A stretch of DNA of 64,000 nt, taken from Erysipelotrichaceae bacterium (GTDB lineage: Bacteria > Bacillota_I > Bacilli_A > Erysipelotrichales > Erysipelotrichaceae). Shown here one piece after another: positions 53,994 to 62,909 of the stretch. How positions within the stretch are numbered: the first letter of the stretch is position 1; every line of letters starts with the position of its first letter. The notes under the pieces are model-generated. The model was not told the DNA's origin, did no database searches, and saw only the letters and a program-made list of their open reading frames with translations. A program made the translations under genes and the position numbers. The stretch spans positions 1 through 64,000 of the forward strand of contig JAUNCS010000003.1 in NCBI GenBank assembly GCA_030526485.1, read 5' to 3'.

Positions 53994-55826
53994 TTATTTA
54001 GCGTTAATATAATCTGTTGCGCTCTGACCAGCGATACGGCCAAATACGACGATATCAGCTACAGCATTACCACCGATTCTGTTACCACCGTGTACACCAC
54101 CAGTAACTTCACCAGCAGCATATAGACCAGGGATTGCCATACCATCAGCATTTAATACCTGAGCATTAGTATTGATCTTTAGACCACCCATTGTATGGTG
54201 AACACCCGGAGCGATCTTAATAGCGTAGTAAGGAGCCTGATCCATAGAGATTAGACCATTGTTTCTGCCGAAGTCATCTTCTTTTTCACCAGCACAAACT
54301 GAATTCCAGTCATTTACTGTATTAACGAAGTTAGTAACAGCAGCACCTTCAAGACCAATTAGAGCAGCTAATTCTTCTAAAGTATCAGCCTGAACAGTTA
54401 AACCACCCTTGATATATTTCTGGTATAGTTTTTCTTCAGTGTACTTAGAGTCGAAACAGATATTAGCGTAAGCACCTGGCTGCTTTAATTCAGCCTGTGA
54501 TACTGCATCTCTTGTAGAAAGGTCGTTAGTGAAACGATTACCTTCAGCATTCACAAGAATTGCACCATTTGAACGTAGACGTTCAGAAACAAGTGTACCA
54601 TCAGCCTGGAATACTGTTGGATGTAACTGGATATATTCCATATCAACATCAGCAGCACCAACTTCTCTTGCCATAACGATACCATCACCAGTAGCGCTTG
54701 GAGAGTTAGTAGTAACTGCATTAGCTAATGAAGGATCATAGCTAGCCATCATTTCAAAGTTAGCACCGAAACCACCAGTAGCGATGATTACAGCCTTAGC
54801 GTTAATAGTGTAATTAACTTTATCTGATTCTGCCTTAACACCAACTACAGCACCATCTTTTTCAATTAATGAAGTAGCCTTTGTTTCAAGAAGAAGCTCG
54901 ATATTCATTTCATTTAATACTCTTGAGTACTGTTCAACAAGGTAGCCACCAACAGCACTGCCATCTTCTGGTTCATGTAAGTAGTAGTGAACTGTACCAC
55001 CAGTAGCAGCCAGCTTAGGAAGAGGAGCACCAATTGATTCCAACCATTCAACTGCATCAGAAGAGTTAGTAGCCATTGTAGTAACTAGATCGATATCATT
55101 GATATCATGACCACCCTTCATAGTATCAGCGATGAAGTTTTCAACTGTTGAATCGATTAAAGCATTCTTAACTTTTTCATCAGTTTCTTTTTCAGCAGCT
55201 GCAGCCTGATTCTTAGTGCTAGCAGCATTCATACCACCAGAAGCTCTGTTTGTGTTACCACCAACGTAAGCCATTTTTTCCAGTAATACAACATTTAAAC
55301 CATTCTGTTTAGCAACAATAGCAGCAGTCATACCAGCACCACCAGCACCGATAACAACTACATCAACATCCTTGGTTTCATCTGTCTTAACAACATTTTC
55401 ACCAGCATGCTGATTCTTTAAGCCACTGGCATCAACACCAGCTGTAGCTAAAGCTGCATACATTGCGTTAATAACGCCTTCACTTGTAAATGATGCACCA
55501 GCAACAAGTTCAACATCAAGTGATTGCGCATCTACGATTTTTTCAGGAAGCTTAGTAAGAGCTACACCACCGATAGTAGGTGTTTCATCATTACCTTCCG
55601 CAACGATATTAGTAATCTTGCCACCAGCAATTGTTACATCAACGCTTACTGGGCCATGGTAACCCTTGGCTTCACCATGATATGTACCATCTTTTGCGCT
55701 AGACAGTGATACGCCACCTGTACTAACAACAGGAGCACTAACACTTCTTACGCCAAAGGCAACAGTGATCATCATTAACACAACAAGCACTAATGAGATT
55801 GCGCCTTGAGATAAATTTTTCTTCAT
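53994..55826 (-). CDS. Exported FMN-binding / fumarate reductase-like flavoprotein
   Basis: 610 residues. An N-terminal membrane signal (about 9-30) leads to an FMN_bind domain (about 40-135; KDGTYHGEAKGYHGPVSVDVTIAGGKI, and GASFTSEGV, the likely threonine site for covalent FMN added by ApbE). The rest is a FAD_binding_2 reductase of the fumarate/urocanate/methacrylate reductase type: VVVIGAGGAGMTAAI near 155, GGNTNRASGGMNAA, VHHTMGGLKI, and the C-terminal GGVHGGNRIGGNAVADIVVFGR. It probably receives electrons from RnfD through the FMN domain and reduces an unsaturated substrate outside the membrane. No apbE gene is in the window. It starts four bases after the rnfD stop. Confidence 0.9.
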   Translation of the reverse strand: MKKNLSQGAISLVLVVLMMITVAFGVRSVSAPVVSTGGVSLSSAKDGTYHGEAKGYHGPVSVDVTIAGGKITNIVAEGNDETPTIGGVALTKLPEKIVDAQSLDVELVAGASFTSEGVINAMYAALATAGVDASGLKNQHAGENVVKTDETKDVDVVVIGAGGAGMTAAIVAKQNGLNVVLLEKMAYVGGNTNRASGGMNAASTKNQAAAAEKETDEKVKNALIDSTVENFIADTMKGGHDINDIDLVTTMATNSSDAVEWLESIGAPLPKLAATGGTVHYYLHEPEDGSAVGGYLVEQYSRVLNEMNIELLLETKATSLIEKDGAVVGVKAESDKVNYTINAKAVIIATGGFGANFEMMASYDPSLANAVTTNSPSATGDGIVMAREVGAADVDMEYIQLHPTVFQADGTLVSERLRSNGAILVNAEGNRFTNDLSTRDAVSQAELKQPGAYANICFDSKYTEEKLYQKYIKGGLTVQADTLEELAALIGLEGAAVTNFVNTVNDWNSVCAGEKEDDFGRNNGLISMDQAPYYAIKIAPGVHHTMGGLKINTNAQVLNADGMAIPGLYAAGEVTGGVHGGNRIGGNAVADIVVFGRIAGQSATDYINAK

Positions 55827-55829
55827 TTA

Positions 55830-56735
55830 TTAGTCCTTTCCGTAAATATGTTTAGTTTTAATACCCTTAATTAATTCTGACATGCAGTTAACAAACAGAA
55901 TTGAGTAGCAGACACCTTCTGGGAACATGCCCCATACTCTGATGAAAGCTACGATAATACCAGCACAAACACCCATTAGGATGTTGCCTGTTCTATTAGT
56001 TAAGTTATAGTCAGTAAGCATAAAGCAGCCACCAAGCATTAGACCACCAGCACATAAGTGAGCCAGAGGATTTTGACCAGCCAAAGTAACGATAACTGCT
56101 ACTGTGCCCATGAAAGCTAAGCTGACCTTCCAGTTAACTTCCTTCTTATAAATAAGGTAAGCAAAACCGATTAAGATTAATAAAGCACTTGTTTCACCCA
56201 GTGCACCAGGAACCTTACCTAAGAAAGCATCCATTACTGTATAAGATACTTCCCTACCTGACTTCATAGCTGAAAGCATAGTTGCACCAGCTACTAAATC
56301 AGTCTGCATTGGTTCAACATAATTCATAGTGTATGTTGGATAAACAGTAGACATGAATAACTTGCCCATTAAAGCTGGGTTCATGACATTTGAACCAATA
56401 CCACCAAAAAACTGCTTAACAATAATGATTGAGAAAGCAGAAGCGATAATTACTACCCAATAAGGAGTAGTACTTGAAACATTGAAGGCAATAAGCATAC
56501 CAGTAACGACTGCTGAGAAATCCTTAACAGTTACTGGAAGCTTATGTAATTTCTGCCATAACGCTTCAAAGATTACACAAGATAAAACACTGACAAGTGT
56601 TAATAATAATGATCTGATTCCAAAGAAAATTACTGAACCAATTAATGCAGGACATAAGGCAATGCAGACATCGCGCATAATTGAAGCTGTTGTCTTTGGT
56701 GTACGGATATGAGGAGCGTATAAATTACTTGGCAT
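55830..56735 (-). CDS. rnfD: Rnf complex subunit RnfD
   Basis: 301 residues, about eight to nine membrane helices. It has the NQR2/RnfD pattern GGIGSNVMNPALMGKLF and the flavinylation site AGATMLSAMKSG, where the Thr carries FMN through a phosphoester. GGLMLGGCFMLTDYNLTNRT near 235 is also typical. It moves electrons through the membrane coupled to Na+ or H+ flow. It overlaps rnfC by 11 bases. Confidence 0.92.
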   Translation of the reverse strand: MPSNLYAPHIRTPKTTASIMRDVCIALCPALIGSVIFFGIRSLLLTLVSVLSCVIFEALWQKLHKLPVTVKDFSAVVTGMLIAFNVSSTTPYWVVIIASAFSIIIVKQFFGGIGSNVMNPALMGKLFMSTVYPTYTMNYVEPMQTDLVAGATMLSAMKSGREVSYTVMDAFLGKVPGALGETSALLILIGFAYLIYKKEVNWKVSLAFMGTVAVIVTLAGQNPLAHLCAGGLMLGGCFMLTDYNLTNRTGNILMGVCAGIIVAFIRVWGMFPEGVCYSILFVNCMSELIKGIKTKHIYGKD

Positions 56736-58068
56736 TCTTCTGCGCCTCCTCTCTTAATTTAGCTCTAACAGCATCTCTGGCCTGTACTGTATGGAATGTA
56801 AGTTCTCTCTTGGCTGGACATACATATGAACAGCAGCCACAAGCGATACATTCAACAGCTGATAAAGACTTGCATAAGTCAATCTTGCCATTTCTGATAG
56901 CTGAATCAATTTTAAATGGTGATAAACCAATTGGGCAGGCATTTGCACAACCGCCACATTTGATACATGAAGATTCTTCTTCAAAGTATCCATCTAAAGT
57001 GATTAGACCACCACTGGTCTTAGTAACACAGACATCCATTTCCTTTAGGGCAGTCGCATTTAAATTAGTACCCAGAACGCGACCTGTCATAACACCACCT
57101 AAGATGATTCTATTGTTCTCACTTAAGACGTCGCCGCTTTCCTCAAGCAGTTCACCAACATTAGTACCAATAGGTACCAGATAGTTTGTTGGATTGTTTA
57201 CATCACCAGTAACAGTGATAACTCTTGAAGTGCTGGCAATCTTACCAAAGATCGCATCAGCAGCAGCCTTTGTTGAATGAATATTTGATACGATAGCACC
57301 TACATTAGCAGGAAGCTTACCACTAGGGATTTCCACTTTCATAACAGCCTTGATCAGCTGTTTTTCACCACCCTGTGGGTATCTAGTTGGTAAAAGCATT
57401 AAATCAACTTCGCTTTCATGGCCTACCAGCAGACTACTTAAGTAGTCATAGCAGTCCTTCTTGTTGTCTTCAATACAGATGACAACCTTATCAGCAGCTG
57501 CTGCAATCTTAAGAGCTCTGGCGCCATTTAAGATAGCCATAGCCTGTTCCTTGATCAGATGTTCATCACAAGTTAAGAACAGTTCGCATTCAGCCGCATT
57601 GATAAGAACGTGCGTAATTACTTCACTTGTTTCATACTTAGCACCAGCAGGGAAACCTGCACCACCCATGCCGACAATGCCATATTTCTTTAAGGCACTT
57701 ACCAGCTTCTTTCTTTCAAGACCATCTGTCTCTACGAATTCGTGATAGTAGTCCTTTTTAGTGTAATCAAGAGTACACTTGCTGACCTTGATTTCCACAA
57801 TTCCGTTCTCAATAGAAACTACTTCACCACTAACAGATGAATGGACATCGGCGCTAAGGAAGTGATTTGCTTCACCAATTTTCTGTCCTTGTTTTACGAC
57901 ATCACCAACCTGAACTGTGCAGTTACATGCCGGGCCTAAACCCTGTTTCATGGAAATGCGCACTTTCGAAGGAATGTAAGGGACAATTGGCTTTCCACGG
58001 CTTAGCGCTTTATCAGATCCATCACCTGGATGAACGCCGCCTTGGAACATTCTTTTTTCCTTTAGCAT
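56725..58068 (-). CDS. rnfC: Rnf complex subunit RnfC
   Basis: 447 residues. The N-terminal RnfC barrel-sandwich (about 10-90) is followed by the Nqo1-like NADH/FMN-binding domain (about 110-270; GIVGMGGAGFPAGAKYE), an SLBB-type region (VPIGTNVGELLEESG), and two 4Fe-4S motifs, CIKCGGCANACP and CIACGCCSYVCP. This is the cytoplasmic entry subunit that takes electrons from NADH or a protein partner. ATG 58068 has AAGGAG upstream; ATG 58050 is an alternative. First gene of the operon. Confidence 0.93.
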   Translation of the reverse strand: MLKEKRMFQGGVHPGDGSDKALSRGKPIVPYIPSKVRISMKQGLGPACNCTVQVGDVVKQGQKIGEANHFLSADVHSSVSGEVVSIENGIVEIKVSKCTLDYTKKDYYHEFVETDGLERKKLVSALKKYGIVGMGGAGFPAGAKYETSEVITHVLINAAECELFLTCDEHLIKEQAMAILNGARALKIAAAADKVVICIEDNKKDCYDYLSSLLVGHESEVDLMLLPTRYPQGGEKQLIKAVMKVEIPSGKLPANVGAIVSNIHSTKAAADAIFGKIASTSRVITVTGDVNNPTNYLVPIGTNVGELLEESGDVLSENNRIILGGVMTGRVLGTNLNATALKEMDVCVTKTSGGLITLDGYFEEESSCIKCGGCANACPIGLSPFKIDSAIRNGKIDLCKSLSAVECIACGCCSYVCPAKRELTFHTVQARDAVRAKLREEAQKNAK

Positions 58069-58123
58069 TTCTTTCTCCTTTGTCTTCTAACTAAAAAAAC
58101 GATTATTTCTATCGCTTAACTTC

Positions 58124-58129
58124 ATTATA
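58124..58129 (-). promoter_or_regulatory. Candidate -10 of the Rnf-like operon
   Basis: TATAAT on the minus strand, about 55 bases before ATG 58068; the -35 is weak. Leader length and Shine-Dalgarno are normal here, unlike the divergent typA gene. Confidence 0.45.
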
Positions 58130-58182
58130 AAATATGACGACCGCTTTCACTAGAAAAATAACCTTTATTTATCGCACTTTTC

Positions 58183-58211
58183 TTGAATAAGAAGGGGTAT
58201 GTGTTTAAAAT
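58183..58211 (+). promoter_or_regulatory. Promoter of typA; near-leaderless
   Basis: TTGAAT (58183-58188), exactly 17 bp, TAAAAT (58206-58211). The ATG at 58220 is eight bases later, so the leader would be zero to two bases. A GAAGGGG further up lies before the predicted start of transcription and cannot act as a ribosome-binding site. Confidence 0.7.
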
Positions 58212-58219
58212 AATTGAGT

Positions 58220-60058
58220 ATGGATTTTAGAAAAATTATTAACGTGGCGGTAATCGCCCATGTCGACGCTGGTAAGTCTACTCTTGTAGATGCATTCCTT
58301 GCCCAATCACATGTCTTCTCTGACCATGATGAAATCGTTGAACAGGTAATGGATTCCAATGATCTAGAAAGAGAAAGGGGAATTACAATTTATTCCAAGA
58401 ACTGTTCTGTAAACTATAAAGACTACAAAATTAATATTGTAGATACCCCAGGACACGCCGATTTCTCTAGTGAAGTAGAAAGAATTATCAAAACAGTAGA
58501 TACAGTAATCCTGCTTGTTGACTCAAGTGAAGGACCAATGCCTCAGACTCGTTTCGTATTAAAGAAATCTTTAGAAGCTAATCTTCGTCCTATCCTATTA
58601 ATCAATAAGATTGATAAGAAAGACCAGAGAGCTCTACAGGTTATCGATGAAGTATATGATCTGTTCTTAGACTTAGATGCTAATGATGATCAGCTGGACT
58701 TCCCAATCCTTTATGGTATTGCCAAGGAAGGTATTGTCAGATATGAAATGGAAGATACAAATACTGATATCGCTCCATTATTTGAAACTATCGTTAAACA
58801 CGTAGAACCATATCCAAATCTAATGGACAAGCCTCTAAAGATGCAGGTAAGTGCCTTGGCTTACGATGACTATATCGGTCGTATTGGTATCGGTCGAGTA
58901 TATGAAGGTACTATCAAGGCTAATGAAGCTGTAACAGTTTGTGACAGTGATATCAAGAAACAGAATCGTAAGATCGCTAACTTATATAACTACCAGGGCT
59001 TAAAGAGAACTGCCATCACTGAAGCACAGTGTGGTGATATCGTTCTTGTCAGTGGTATTGAAAACATTGAAATTGGTGACACAATCTGTGCTAACGGTGT
59101 AGTTGATCCAATGCCAATGATTGATATTGAAGAACCAACTCTATCAATGAACTTCATGGTAAACACATCACCATTCCAGGGTAAGTCTGGTAAGTATGTA
59201 ACTTCTAGAAATATCCGTGAAAGACTTGATAAGGAACTTGAAGTAAATGTTGGTTTAAAAGTTGAAGATACTGATTCAACTGATACTTTCAAGGTTTCAG
59301 GTAGAGGTGAACTTCATCTTTCTATCCTTCTTGAAAATATGAGAAGAGAAAGCTATGAAATCGCTGTATCTAGACCAGAAGTTATCTTTAGAACTATTAA
59401 TCATGAATTATGTGAACCAATTGAAGAAGTTGTCTGCTCAGTACCAAACGACTACTCTGGTTCAGTAATCAATTCATTAAACTTAAGAAAAGGTGAAATG
59501 ATCAATATCGAAGATGAAGGATCATACACTAAGGTTATCTACCATGTGCCAACAAGAGGTCTAATGGGCTTTAGAACTGAATTCATCAATATGACTAAGG
59601 GTGAAGGTGTTCTGGTAAGAAAGTTCATCGAATACCGTCCATTCAAGGGTGAAATTCCTGAAAGAACAAACGGTGCCATGATCAGCTGTGCTACTGGTAA
59701 GACTATGACTTATTCTCTATGGAATCTTCAGGACAGAGGTCAGTTATTTGTTGGTCCTGCTGAAGATGTCTATGAAGGTCAGATTGTTGGTGTATCTGCC
59801 AAGACTCAGGAAATGGAAGTTAACCCAACTATCAATAAGAAGATGACAGCTGTAAGATCTACTGGTAACGATGAAGCTATGAAGCTTGTACCACACAAGG
59901 TCTTCTCACTTGAAGAAGCTCTTGAATTCATCAATGATGATGAACTTGTAGAAATTACACCTGATGCGATTAGAATCAGAAAGAAATACTTAACTAACTT
60001 GGATAGAAGAAGACATCTAAGAGAAGTTAAGGCTAACGAAAAAGAAGCTGCACAATAA
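58220..60058 (+). CDS. typA: Translational GTPase TypA/BipA
   Basis: 612 residues from ATG 58220 (a TTG at 58214 is less likely). G1 AHVDAGKST, the TypA switch I MDSNDLERERGITIYSKN, G3 DTPGHADF, G4 NKIDKKD, then domain II, the GRGELHLSILLENMRRE segment and the TypA-specific C-terminal domain (RTNGAMISCATGKTMTYSLWNLQDRGQLFVGP). It binds ribosomes and helps 50S assembly and stress adaptation. Stand-alone gene ending in a terminator; predicted leaderless. Confidence 0.95.
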   Translation: MDFRKIINVAVIAHVDAGKSTLVDAFLAQSHVFSDHDEIVEQVMDSNDLERERGITIYSKNCSVNYKDYKINIVDTPGHADFSSEVERIIKTVDTVILLVDSSEGPMPQTRFVLKKSLEANLRPILLINKIDKKDQRALQVIDEVYDLFLDLDANDDQLDFPILYGIAKEGIVRYEMEDTNTDIAPLFETIVKHVEPYPNLMDKPLKMQVSALAYDDYIGRIGIGRVYEGTIKANEAVTVCDSDIKKQNRKIANLYNYQGLKRTAITEAQCGDIVLVSGIENIEIGDTICANGVVDPMPMIDIEEPTLSMNFMVNTSPFQGKSGKYVTSRNIRERLDKELEVNVGLKVEDTDSTDTFKVSGRGELHLSILLENMRRESYEIAVSRPEVIFRTINHELCEPIEEVVCSVPNDYSGSVINSLNLRKGEMINIEDEGSYTKVIYHVPTRGLMGFRTEFINMTKGEGVLVRKFIEYRPFKGEIPERTNGAMISCATGKTMTYSLWNLQDRGQLFVGPAEDVYEGQIVGVSAKTQEMEVNPTINKKMTAVRSTGNDEAMKLVPHKVFSLEEALEFINDDELVEITPDAIRIRKKYLTNLDRRRHLREVKANEKEAAQ

Positions 60059-60082
60059 AGAACGCGTTATGCGTTCTTTTTT
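60057..60082 (+). terminator. Terminator after typA
   Basis: Stem AAAGAACGC / GCGTTCTTT with GTTAT loop and T-run. Confidence 0.9.
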
Positions 60083-60088
60083 GATTAT

Positions 60089-60097
60089 TGTTATAAT
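60089..60097 (+). promoter_or_regulatory. Extended -10 promoter of the U32 gene pair; leaderless
   Basis: TGTTATAAT, an extended -10, ends seven bases before ATG 60105, which makes the AUG the probable first codon of the transcript. The -35 is weak. Confidence 0.6.
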
Positions 60098-60104
60098 AAC
60101 TTGT

Positions 60105-60989
60105 ATGGAATTGCTTGTAACATTAAGTAAAATAGAGAATTTATATAAATTATGCCAAAGTGGAACTGACGGTATCATTTTCGGTTCCATTCTTTCACCA
60201 CGATTTAACTATAATTATCATGAATTTATGAAAATCAATGAGATGTGTCTTAAACACAATGTGAAAAGATATATCTCGATAGATGCCTTAATTTCTGAAG
60301 GAGATAAACCAGTTTTATATGACTATCTGGAATTCTTGAAAAAGATTAATCCTGATGGCATTTACTTTGCTGATCTATCGGTTATTAATGTAGCCAAAAA
60401 CGTTGGCTTGGAAACTAAACTGATTTATGATTCAGGCACAATGATTTGTAACTCATTAGACGCCAACTTCTTTATTAAACAGGGTATTGGCGTTGTGCTT
60501 TCAAGAGAATTAAGTATTGATGAAGTTGTTGATATCATCAAGAACAATCTAAGAGAAGTGGATATGCAGGTCTTTGGTCATTTGCGCATGTCTTATTCAA
60601 AGCGCAAGTTCTTAGGCAACTACTTTAAGCATATCGGTAAAGATGTCGATTATCTGGGTGCTGATGATATCAGACTGCAAGAAGAAGGCAGAGACTATGT
60701 CCTTCCAATTATTGAAGATGAATATGGTACCAGAATTTATACCGACTACATCTTAATGATGTATAAGGAACTGGCACATATTAAATATGTATTAAAGCGA
60801 ATGATTGTTGATGATAACTTTATTGAAGATGAAAATCTTGTTTTATCAGTTATCAGAGATATCAAACGTTTAACAGTAGATAATTCTAATTTCCTGATTG
60901 AAGGAATTAATTCCAAGTATCCAAATATGAACTTTTCAAGTGGCTACTTATATAAGAAGACAACAAAGGTAAAAGAAGCAAATGAGTAA
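60105..60989 (+). CDS. U32-family protein, TrhP1/YrrN-like (tRNA 5-hydroxyuridine synthesis)
   Basis: 294 residues of the peptidase-U32-like family, beginning MELLVTLSKIENLYKLCQSGTDGIIFG. It is shorter than its partner and lacks the cysteine cluster seen there, as expected for the small subunit YrrN (TrhP1). In Bacillus the pair makes 5-hydroxyuridine at wobble position 34 of tRNAs. ATG 60069 lies in the previous terminator, so ATG 60105 is the real start. It overlaps the next gene by eight bases. Confidence 0.8.
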   Translation: MELLVTLSKIENLYKLCQSGTDGIIFGSILSPRFNYNYHEFMKINEMCLKHNVKRYISIDALISEGDKPVLYDYLEFLKKINPDGIYFADLSVINVAKNVGLETKLIYDSGTMICNSLDANFFIKQGIGVVLSRELSIDEVVDIIKNNLREVDMQVFGHLRMSYSKRKFLGNYFKHIGKDVDYLGADDIRLQEEGRDYVLPIIEDEYGTRIYTDYILMMYKELAHIKYVLKRMIVDDNFIEDENLVLSVIRDIKRLTVDNSNFLIEGINSKYPNMNFSSGYLYKKTTKVKEANE

Positions 60990-62184
60990 GATTGAACTAT
61001 TAGCGCCAGCTAAAGATTTATTCAAAGCGAAAATTGCGATTGATTATGGAGCAGATGCAATCTATATCGGTGGCAAGTCTTTTTCATTGCGCTCTAGAGC
61101 CAGCAACTTTGACTACAGCGATATCAAAGAAATCGTTGAATATGCCCATGGTAAGGGTGCCAAGGTCTATGTAACTGCCAATATCGTTTTCCATGATGAA
61201 GACTTTAAGGGTATCAGAGAATACTTAAAGACTTTGGAAAACTTTGGCGTTGATGGTATGATTGTTTCTTCATTATTTGTAGCTTCAATGATTAAGAAGG
61301 CTTTCCCAAAACTGGAAGCTCATATCTCAACTCAACAGTCAGTAATTAATTCTGAAGCTGTAGCTACTTTAAAGAGCTATGGTGTTGATAGAGTGGTACT
61401 GGGTAGAGAGTGCTCAATGGAAGAAATACGTAATATTGCCACTACCACTACTATGCCACTGGAAGTATTTATCCATGGTGGTATGTGCTCTAACTATTCA
61501 GGAAGATGTGTACTTTCTAACCGCATGACTAATAGAGACGCCAACCGCGGAGGTTGCGCTCATTCATGTCGCTGGAAATATGATGTCTATAAAAATGGTG
61601 AACTGGTTTCTGATAAGGAAGAACCATTCTCAATGTCTTCTAAAGACCTGAACGCTATCAGCTATGTGGTGGAAATGATTCAGTGTGGTGTCACTTCATT
61701 AAAGATTGAAGGACGCATGAAGTCTGAATACTATATTGCCCAGGTTGTTAAGACATATCGTAAATTAATTGATGAATACTATGAGCTTGGTATGGTTACC
61801 CCAAGAAGAATCAGATACTATGCCAATGAATTACTGAAGGCGGAAAACCGTCCATCAGATACAGGTTTCTTAAGTGGCAAGTGTGATGACTCTAAACATC
61901 TTTATGATGTCAATGGTGCCGGTGTTACTCATGACTATGTAGGTCTAGTTAAGGCCTATGACGAAAAGAAGGGTATCGCCACCGTTGAAGTTAAAAATAT
62001 GTTTGATCTAAATGATACTTTAGAAGTATTTGGACCAACTATTGATAATGAAAAAGTTGTTAATAAGCTGATGTTTGATAAAGACTGGAACCTGTTAAAA
62101 GAAGCTCATAAGCCAACTGAACTGGTATATATCCGTTTACCATTTGCTGTATCGGTTAACGATATGATTAGAAAGGCTAAATAA
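60982..62184 (+). CDS. U32-family protein, TrhP2/YrrO-like
   Basis: 400 residues. U32 signature: ELLAPAKDLFKAKIAIDYGADAIYIGG at the start and HGGMCSNYSGRCVLSNRMTNRDANRGGCAHSCRWKY in the centre, whose cysteines bind an iron-sulfur cluster in this family; KIEGRMKSEYYIA follows. Probable larger subunit of the tRNA U34 hydroxylation enzyme with the preceding protein. It overlaps both neighbours. Confidence 0.87.
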   Translation: MSKIELLAPAKDLFKAKIAIDYGADAIYIGGKSFSLRSRASNFDYSDIKEIVEYAHGKGAKVYVTANIVFHDEDFKGIREYLKTLENFGVDGMIVSSLFVASMIKKAFPKLEAHISTQQSVINSEAVATLKSYGVDRVVLGRECSMEEIRNIATTTTMPLEVFIHGGMCSNYSGRCVLSNRMTNRDANRGGCAHSCRWKYDVYKNGELVSDKEEPFSMSSKDLNAISYVVEMIQCGVTSLKIEGRMKSEYYIAQVVKTYRKLIDEYYELGMVTPRRIRYYANELLKAENRPSDTGFLSGKCDDSKHLYDVNGAGVTHDYVGLVKAYDEKKGIATVEVKNMFDLNDTLEVFGPTIDNEKVVNKLMFDKDWNLLKEAHKPTELVYIRLPFAVSVNDMIRKAK

Positions 62185-62909
62185 TGATATTAGTAGAAGG
62201 TGCTATTTCCTTAAAAGCCTGCATTCAAAGTAATAAAAGAAGAATTGATAAGGTATATATCGATTCCAGTAAGAAAACCAAAGACTTTAATTATCTAAGA
62301 AGAATAATTAAAGAAAACAATATTGAACTAAATGAGATTAGTCGTGAAGAATTTTCTTCCTTTCCAATAGGTAAGACCCATGGTGGTATTATTGGTTACG
62401 CAGAAGAAAGAAAGTCTGATGACTTTGATGAAGGGGATATCTTCTTTATTGATGGTATAGAAGATCCTTTTAATCTTGGCTATATTATCCGTACCGTCTA
62501 TGCCTTTGGCATTAATAATATCCTGCTTCCTAAAAGAGATTATTCCTATATGGAAGCTCAGATAATTAAGTCATCAGCTGGGGCCTTTGAAATGGCTAAT
62601 ATCAGATACTGTGAAGACAGTGAAGCTGATATCAAAAAGCTGATGGAAGAAGGCTATACAACTTATGCCTTAAAAAGAGGGGAAGATGCAACTGATATCT
62701 TTGATGAAGTATTCAAGGATAAGGCTCTGTTTATGTTGGGTGGCGAAAAGCGTGGCATTTCCAAGGGCTTAATGGAAATCTGTGACCGCTTCATCTACAT
62801 CCCTTATGGCAATGAATTTAGAAACTCTTTAAGTGGGGCAGCAGCTGCTGATGTCTGCGCAACCCTGTTATTTAGACAAAGAAGACATGATAGAATCACT
62901 GGAAAATAA
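62184..62909 (+). CDS. TrmH-family (SPOUT) RNA methyltransferase
   Basis: 241 residues. An N-terminal substrate-binding part (about 1-75) is followed by a SpoU/TrmH domain: IEDPFNLGYIIRTVYAFGINNILLP (motif 1), MLGGEKRGISKGLMEICD (motif 2) and IPYGNEFRNSLSGAAAADVC (motif 3, knot). It uses SAM to methylate ribose in rRNA or tRNA; the target cannot be told, but RlmB-like 23S methylation is likely. One-base overlap with the U32 gene and 23-base overlap with the next gene. Confidence 0.88.
   Translation: MILVEGAISLKACIQSNKRRIDKVYIDSSKKTKDFNYLRRIIKENNIELNEISREEFSSFPIGKTHGGIIGYAEERKSDDFDEGDIFFIDGIEDPFNLGYIIRTVYAFGINNILLPKRDYSYMEAQIIKSSAGAFEMANIRYCEDSEADIKKLMEEGYTTYALKRGEDATDIFDEVFKDKALFMLGGEKRGISKGLMEICDRFIYIPYGNEFRNSLSGAAAADVCATLLFRQRRHDRITGK

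Noticed and set aside
58214-58219. TTG 58214 as the typA start
   Set aside because: It is only two bases after the -10 box, before any plausible transcription start; ATG 58220 fits better.
60069-60104. N-terminal extension of the first U32 protein from ATG 60069
   Set aside because: It would start inside the typA terminator and cross the -10 box; ATG 60105 gives the family-type start.
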